From Planctomycetaceae bacterium (GTDB lineage: Bacteria; Planctomycetota; Planctomycetia; Planctomycetales; Planctomycetaceae), in the NCBI GenBank assembly GCA_015487825.1, contig WFOZ01000779.1, forward strand, positions 1 through 9,770: a stretch of 9,770 bases of DNA, written 5' to 3'. Every line of letters starts with the position of its first letter. Position 1 is the first letter of the stretch. This document shows positions 5,425 to 9,770 of the stretch, one piece after another. The translations under genes and the position numbers were made by a program. The notes below the pieces were generated by a model. It saw nothing but the letters and a program-made list of their open reading frames with translations. It was not told where the DNA came from and did no database searches.

Positions 5425-7230
5425 TTACTGCTCAGGGACAAAGGCGAGCAATGTTTCGCCGGATTGCGGATTGGGGCCATTTTCGTCGGTGAAGACAGTT
5501 AACTCCCGCGCCTCGTTAATCGAAAACAACAGCACTGCCTGAGGAGTATATTTTTCGCGGAACATCTGGTAATCAAATTCTTCGGTCAGTTTTGTCGATT
5601 TAACGATAAAGCGTTTGTCGTGCAGTTCGTTTAATGTGAAATAAGTGGTGCCTCCGGAAAAAACATACCGGGCGCGTTTCGAATCGAGCGATTGAGCTGT
5701 GCGCTGTTTATTGGGGGTGCTCGGTTTAAGTTGATACAGTTTTGCTCGCTCGAAAACTTCCCGAAATTCTAGCGCCGCCAATGAGTTGACCTGATCGTTC
5801 GGCGTTAACGCAATAAAACGTCCCAACCCACCCAGATCGAGTTCTTCCCGTACATATTCGGAAAGAATACTCGCATTATAAGTAGGCAACCCGGCCATTC
5901 TGGCGGCGGCAACGTGCTGATGGTTCGTATCAACCAGCAGCACTCGAAAACCTTCTTTTTGCACCGCTACTGCAATTTCCCGCACGATATGGTCAGCCCC
6001 TGCAAAGAGGACTCCTTGCGGATTCACTTCCGAAATACCGAGTCGGCGCGCCAGCGGACCTGCACTTAAACCGTAAAAAGCAACCGTCCCGACAATTACC
6101 AGAAATGTCAGCGGAACCAGTTTTTCCACTTCTGCCAAAAACTGCGGAGAGGCATGTGATGCTACTGCCAAATGACTGAATTCCAAAGCAAAAACGGAGG
6201 CAACAGCTGCCGCGACGATTCCTCGTGGAGCCAGAAAGGAAAGAAAAATCCGTTCATTTCTCTTTAACCTTGTACCTTGAGTCGAAAGCAGAACCGAGAC
6301 TGGACGCACAATAAAAATGAGCAGAACCAGAAACAGGAAAGCAGGCCATCCCAGGTGAAGTAACTCGACAAATCGGTACCGGGAAGCAAGTAAGATAAAC
6401 AGAACCGAAATTAAAAGGACCCCCAGGTTTTCCTTGAATTCTATCAGATGCGAAATTGAAACCGATTTCTGATTTGCCATGATTACTCCCAGAATCGTAA
6501 CCGTTGCCAAACCGGATTCCGGCTGTAAAACATCTGAAGCGGTATACGCTACAAGCACACTGGCAAGCAGAACAGGGTTTTGCAGGTAATCGGGAATAAG
6601 ATGTCTGCGGAATAATTGAACCAGCACATAAGCGATCAGATAACCAAACACCGCACTGATCGCGACCGTACTTCCAATTTTCACAATGACATCAATCGCC
6701 GCCTGAGAAACACTGCCTGCTGCAACAGCTGTTGCTACAAGTACCGCCAGTAGCGCACCAATAGGATCAACAACAATCCCTTCCCATTTTGCAACCGAGC
6801 TAACTGTTGAATTCGGGCGGATCTGTCGAAGTAACGGACCGATAACCGTTGGCCCTGTTACTGTAAAAATCGCTCCTGCCAATGCTGCTAAAGACCAGTT
6901 GGTAAAAATCAATCGAGCCGCAAACGTCCCCAGCACCCAGGAAATCAAACAGCCAAAAGAAACCAGTCGCACAACAGAACGGGATGTCGATTTCAATTCG
7001 CTGAAACGCAAACTTAAACCGCCATCAAATAAGATGACCGCAACGCAAAGCGATACGATGGGAAAGAGAAGATCATCACTGATAATTTCAGTGGGATCAC
7101 ACCACAAATTGGCTGCGAAACCAAAGGCCAGCAACAGCAGAATTGCAGGCAGTCGCAACCACCACGCCAGCCACTGGGCAGAAATTCCCAGAGCAAACAG
7201 TCCCGTCAAATAGAGTAATGGTGAATCCAC
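5425..7230 (-). CDS. CPA1-type cation:proton antiporter with C-terminal RCK-like region
   Basis: A 601-residue inner-membrane protein. Residues 1-395 are very hydrophobic, with about a dozen membrane helices, and carry Na+/H+ exchanger landmarks: FDGGLSL (68-74), TGPTVIGPLLR (125-135), EGIVVDPIGALLAV (150-163) with D155 at the expected ion-binding position, and APRGIVAAAVAS (334-345). Residues about 405-505 resemble a TrkA-N/RCK Rossmann domain: VLFAGADHIVREIA (407-420), LLVDTN with D434 at the end of strand two, and LGGLGRFIALTPNDQVNSLAA. The glycine motif is degenerate (GADHIV instead of GxGxxG), so nucleotide binding may be changed. A further cytosolic domain of about 95 residues follows. 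Likely role: exchange of Na+ or K+ for H+ in pH and salt homeostasis; ion specificity cannot be read from sequence. The start is a GTG preceded by AGGGAAAG. The methyltransferase gene follows downstream. Confidence 0.9.
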   Translation of the reverse strand: MDSPLLYLTGLFALGISAQWLAWWLRLPAILLLLAFGFAANLWCDPTEIISDDLLFPIVSLCVAVILFDGGLSLRFSELKSTSRSVVRLVSFGCLISWVLGTFAARLIFTNWSLAALAGAIFTVTGPTVIGPLLRQIRPNSTVSSVAKWEGIVVDPIGALLAVLVATAVAAGSVSQAAIDVIVKIGSTVAISAVFGYLIAYVLVQLFRRHLIPDYLQNPVLLASVLVAYTASDVLQPESGLATVTILGVIMANQKSVSISHLIEFKENLGVLLISVLFILLASRYRFVELLHLGWPAFLFLVLLIFIVRPVSVLLSTQGTRLKRNERIFLSFLAPRGIVAAAVASVFALEFSHLAVASHASPQFLAEVEKLVPLTFLVIVGTVAFYGLSAGPLARRLGISEVNPQGVLFAGADHIVREIAVAVQKEGFRVLLVDTNHQHVAAARMAGLPTYNASILSEYVREELDLGGLGRFIALTPNDQVNSLAALEFREVFERAKLYQLKPSTPNKQRTAQSLDSKRARYVFSGGTTYFTLNELHDKRFIVKSTKLTEEFDYQMFREKYTPQAVLLFSINEARELTVFTDENGPNPQSGETLLAFVPEQ

Positions 7231-7259
7231 AAACTTTCCCTGTGCTGGATCATGAGGCG

Positions 7260-7265
7260 ATTATA
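7260..7265 (-). promoter_or_regulatory. Candidate -10 box for the antiporter gene
   Basis: The minus strand reads TATAAT, a perfect -10 hexamer, 29 bases upstream of the GTG at 7230, giving a short leader. No good -35 hexamer lies 16-18 bases further upstream. A second possibility on the same strand is TTGATA, 17 bases, then TACAAC, a little farther out. Confidence 0.35.
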
Positions 7266-7382
7266 TTCTGTGTGTGTTGTAGTCTATACTGAGGCGCTTA
7301 TCAACAAGATGCCATGCAGAAGCAGCCATATCTATTTCCCGACACAGCCGGTTTATTCTGATCGTCGACACTAAAATTGAAT

Positions 7383-7461
7383 GTAGCTATTCAGCGTTGG
7401 CGTAGAGTCCGCTACAAACAACCTTTATTTCTGCAATAACCAAACATTGCTGAATAGTTAC
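7383..7461. mobile_element. 79-bp MITE with 13-bp terminal inverted repeats and a perfect 8-bp target duplication (IS66-like ends)
   Basis: The left end GTAGCTATTCAGC (7383-7395) and the reverse complement of the right end GCTGAATAGTTAC (7449-7461) agree at 12 of 13 positions. Flanking both ends directly is AATTGAAT (7375-7382 and 7462-7469), a perfect 8-bp direct repeat. The ends belong to the same family as the 46-bp element at 4052-4097, but the 53-base interior is longer and not obviously similar. There is no coding capacity, so movement would need a transposase supplied in trans, most likely of the IS66 family judging from GTAA-type ends and duplication length. It lies between two divergent promoters. 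Confidence 0.82.
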
Positions 7462-7581
7462 AATTGAATCCTGCTGGAAGATTATGCAAAACGTAAAGAG
7501 TTCCAGATTTACAAGAATAAACTTGCGCAACGGAGAGCATATTTCATATTGTACAAACTTGTCGCATTTTGTTGAATACAG

Positions 7582-7611
7582 TTTTCATTCCAGAGAAAAT
7601 CATGCTACAAT
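7582..7611 (+). promoter_or_regulatory. Candidate extended -10 promoter for the DUF1592-family gene
   Basis: TGCTACAAT at 7603-7611 is an extended -10 element with TACAAT (5 of 6). Eighteen bases upstream is TTTTCA (7582-7587, 4 of 6 to the -35 consensus). It would give a leader of roughly 75-90 bases. It overlaps the in-frame ATG at 7610, which argues against that ATG as the start codon. Confidence 0.4.
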
Positions 7612-7705
7612 GCCTGCCCTTTATGGCAACAATACAGTCTTCTTCAACAGGCCGATTTTCATTGCGGAATTGGTCCCCTCCGAGTCAAAGATGCAGGTCA
7701 TCACC

Positions 7706-9770
7706 ATGAAATTCCACAGCGATGTTCTACGTAAATTCGTATTCTCACTCTGCTTTCTTACCGTTATTTTCCAGGCATATAATCTGTTTGCACAGTCTAA
7801 ACAGGGGGAGAAAATTTACCTGCAGAAATGTGCGAAGTGTCACGGTAAACAGGGCGAAGGAGTAGAAACGGTTTATCCGGAAGCACTCATCGGTGATCTA
7901 TCGATTAAGGAACTGGCGCAGTATATCGATGAAACAATGCCGGAGAAAAAACCGGAAACCTGTGTCGGAAAAGAAGCCGCTGCGGTCGCTGAGCATATCC
8001 ATTATCAGTTTTATTCGATCACCGCGCAAGCCAGAAATAAGCCGGCTCATGTAGCGTTTTCCCGTTTAACAAACCGCCAGTATCGCAACAGCATCGCCGA
8101 TCTTCTATTGAGCTTTCGTCAGGAACGGGCTCTGGGGCCAAAACGCGGCCTGACGGTTAGATATTTCAAAAATCGAGGATTAAACAAAAAAAATATTCTC
8201 GTTGAAGAAATTGTTCCTGAAGTCAATGTCAGCTTTGATAACGAAAACAAGCCGGACGAAAATATCGAATTCGAAAAGTTCACCAGCACCTGGAAAGGGA
8301 GTTTACTTGCTCCTGAAACCGGTCTGTATGAACTGGTCTTAAAAACAGACAATGCAGGGCTGCTCTTTCTGAATAATTCGAAAGTTCCCTTCATTAACGC
8401 CCGTGTCAAATCCGGAAAACAGAATGAATACCGTCAGGCAATCTTTCTGATTGGTGGTCGGGCTTATCCGCTATCGCTGGAAATTTATAAATCGAAAAAC
8501 GAAAAAAAAGTGACCGCTCAACTGAAGTGGAAACCACCCCACCAAAGCGAACAGATAATTCCTTCGCGAAATCTTTCTCCGGAATCTCATCCGGCCATTC
8601 TGGTGATCAATACTCCCTTCCCTCCCGATGATAAAAGCGTTGGCTACGAACGGGGCGTCTCAGTCTCTAAAGAATGGAATGATGCGACTACTTATGCAGC
8701 AATTGAAGTAGCCGACAAAGTAGTAAAAAGCCTTGGTGCTGCACTGCCCAAGGGGGCCAACAACTCAAAAAAGAGAGAAGCGGAACTACGAAAGTTTTGT
8801 GATAAATTTGCCGTTCGAGCGTTTCGCCGACCTCTCTCGAAACAACTGAAAACAGCGATCATTGACCGCCAGTTTGAACGCGTCGAAGATCCACTTGTTG
8901 CAACCAGACGTGTTATTTTGCTGGTGTTAAAATCACCTCGTTTTCTGTTTCTTGGAATTTCAGACCCGGCTGATCCACAACAACAGCAATATCGTGTTGC
9001 AGAATGGATGGCTCTTTGCCTGTGGGATTCGATCCCGGATAATAAATTGCTGGAACTGGCCGCTCAGGGTAAATTGAAAACCAATTCGCAAATTAAAGCA
9101 CAGGCTCAGCGGATGGTAAAGAATTATCGCACCCGTTCAAAAGTCCGTGCATTTTTTCATCAATGGTTGCAGTACGATCATTTTAACGATCTGACGAAAT
9201 CGAAAGAGTTGTATCCGGAATTTGATGAACATCTTGCTTCCGATTTGCGAACCTCGCTCGATTTGTTAATTGAGGACGTTGTCTGGAGTGAGAAGTCTGA
9301 TTTTCGGGAACTGCTTTCTACAAATTCCATTTATCTGAACGGTCGGCTCGCCAGGTTTTACGGCGTCGAACTTCCTGAAGATGCCCCGTTCCAGAGAGTT
9401 GAGTTTGACCCGACACATCGAGCCGGTTTAATTTCGCATCCATTTTTAATGGCAGGCATGGCGTATGAAGATGGCAGCTCGCCGATTCATCGAGGCGTCT
9501 TCCTGGCAAGAAGTCTGATGGGCCGATTCCTCAAGCCGCCGCCAATTGCTGTTGCTCCGCTGGAAGTCGATTTGAACCCGGATATGACAACGCGCGAGCG
9601 GGTTGCACTGCAGACTAAAGGAGCATTGTGCGGGTCGTGTCACGGATTGATCAACCAACTCGGTTTTACTTTAGAAAAATATGATGCTGCCGGGCGTTTC
9701 CGGTTAAAAGACAATGGCAAACCGGTCAATACTTCGGGACGATATATTGACCGGGACGGGCATATTACAG
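7706..9770 (+). CDS. Exported DUF1587/DUF1595/DUF1592/DUF1588 cytochrome c-type protein (3'-truncated by window edge)
   Basis: The frame stays open for 688 codons to the window edge. The ATG at 7706 opens a signal peptide (MKFHSDVLRKFVFSLCFLTV, cleavage probably near FAQS at 28-31); an ATG at 7691 is nearly as good. Visible order: a small cytochrome c domain with heme motif CAKCH (42-46); a DUF1587-like segment FSRLTNRQYRNSIADLL (118-134); a PA14-like beta-rich insert (about 170-278, with GLYELVLKTDNAGLLFLN); DUF1595 around FCDKFAVRAFRRPLS (364-378); DUF1592 (about 428-560, with FFHQWLQYDHF and LARFYGV); and DUF1588 from HRAGLISHPFLMAG (571-584), including a second CxxCH, CGSCH (642-646), followed by GFTLEKYDAAGRFR. 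The usual C-terminal DUF1585 would lie beyond the window. Heme binding and an extracytoplasmic location are expected; the PA14-like part suggests carbohydrate binding. The reaction is unknown. Confidence 0.92.
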   Translation, partial: MKFHSDVLRKFVFSLCFLTVIFQAYNLFAQSKQGEKIYLQKCAKCHGKQGEGVETVYPEALIGDLSIKELAQYIDETMPEKKPETCVGKEAAAVAEHIHYQFYSITAQARNKPAHVAFSRLTNRQYRNSIADLLLSFRQERALGPKRGLTVRYFKNRGLNKKNILVEEIVPEVNVSFDNENKPDENIEFEKFTSTWKGSLLAPETGLYELVLKTDNAGLLFLNNSKVPFINARVKSGKQNEYRQAIFLIGGRAYPLSLEIYKSKNEKKVTAQLKWKPPHQSEQIIPSRNLSPESHPAILVINTPFPPDDKSVGYERGVSVSKEWNDATTYAAIEVADKVVKSLGAALPKGANNSKKREAELRKFCDKFAVRAFRRPLSKQLKTAIIDRQFERVEDPLVATRRVILLVLKSPRFLFLGISDPADPQQQQYRVAEWMALCLWDSIPDNKLLELAAQGKLKTNSQIKAQAQRMVKNYRTRSKVRAFFHQWLQYDHFNDLTKSKELYPEFDEHLASDLRTSLDLLIEDVVWSEKSDFRELLSTNSIYLNGRLARFYGVELPEDAPFQRVEFDPTHRAGLISHPFLMAGMAYEDGSSPIHRGVFLARSLMGRFLKPPPIAVAPLEVDLNPDMTTRERVALQTKGALCGSCHGLINQLGFTLEKYDAAGRFRLKDNGKPVNTSGRYIDRDGHIT

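Larger units (their letters stand above)
7231..7705. other. 475-base divergent intergenic region: two promoters and a MITE
   Basis: This region separates the antiporter gene (leftward) from the DUF1592-family gene (rightward). From left to right it holds a candidate leftward -10 box (7260-7265), an unexplained stretch, the 79-bp MITE with its target duplication (7375-7469), a further stretch with nothing recognisable, and a candidate rightward promoter (7582-7611). The frame of the DUF1592-family gene is open back to 7454, but the translation of that part lacks family or signal-peptide character, so I treat it as non-coding. Confidence 0.6.

Noticed and set aside
4052..7461. The two MITEs as ends of one composite transposon carrying the antiporter and methyltransferase genes
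   Set aside because: Each element has its own perfect but different 8-bp target duplication, which indicates two separate insertions.
8119..8409. Antisense open frame of 96 codons
   Set aside because: It lies opposite the DUF1592-family coding sequence and has no independent support.
1..9770. CRISPR arrays, tRNA or rRNA genes, phage or toxin-antitoxin genes, and defence systems
   Set aside because: I found no regularly spaced direct repeats, cloverleaf-like sequence, or protein signatures of these classes on either strand.

Overview
The window looks like a chromosomal segment from a planctomycete (Planctomycetota). The main evidence is three gene families that are expanded in that phylum and its close relatives, all within 10 kb: the C-terminal end of a DUF1549/DUF1553 protein, a Tat-exported DUF1501 protein, and a DUF1587/1595/1592/1588 cytochrome c-type protein. 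Base composition is moderate (by eye a little under 50% GC, not counted). I cannot name a genus.

Layout. Positions 1-3912 are a plus-strand block of exported proteins: the end of a DUF1553 protein (to 554), a complete DUF1501 protein (680-2062), a secreted sialidase-like beta-propeller protein (2333-3409), and a small basic exported protein with two LTxxQ-like motifs (3556-3912). A rho-independent terminator at 4022-4047 ends the block. Positions 4100-7230 are on the minus strand: a CPA1-type cation:proton antiporter with a C-terminal RCK-like region (5425-7230), followed downstream by a SAM-dependent methyltransferase of the Methyltransf_32 type (4100-5299). From about 7706 a large exported DUF1592-family protein with two CxxCH motifs runs on the plus strand and off the right edge. 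I see no tRNA, rRNA, CRISPR array, phage gene or transposase gene.

The least ordinary feature is a pair of tiny non-autonomous mobile elements, one in each intergenic region bordering the minus-strand block. Both have 13-bp terminal inverted repeats close to GTAACTATTCAGC, and both are flanked by a perfect 8-bp target duplication: GTTTACGA around the 46-bp element at 4052-4097 and AATTGAAT around the 79-bp element at 7383-7461. Terminal GTAA and 8-bp duplications are hallmarks of the IS66 family, so these look like IS66-derived MITEs. The first lies between the terminator and the 3' end of the methyltransferase gene, whose stop codon is inside the duplicated target. The second lies between two divergent promoters.

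How the genes relate. DUF1553 and DUF1501 genes are commonly paired in planctomycetes, and DUF1592 proteins form a parallel family. All are exported proteins thought to act outside the cytoplasm, with no settled biochemistry. The sialidase-like protein fits the polysaccharide-handling lifestyle of these organisms. The antiporter and methyltransferase are adjacent and co-directional but have no evident shared pathway. I found no convincing undescribed multi-gene system here; the MITE pair is the main new observation.
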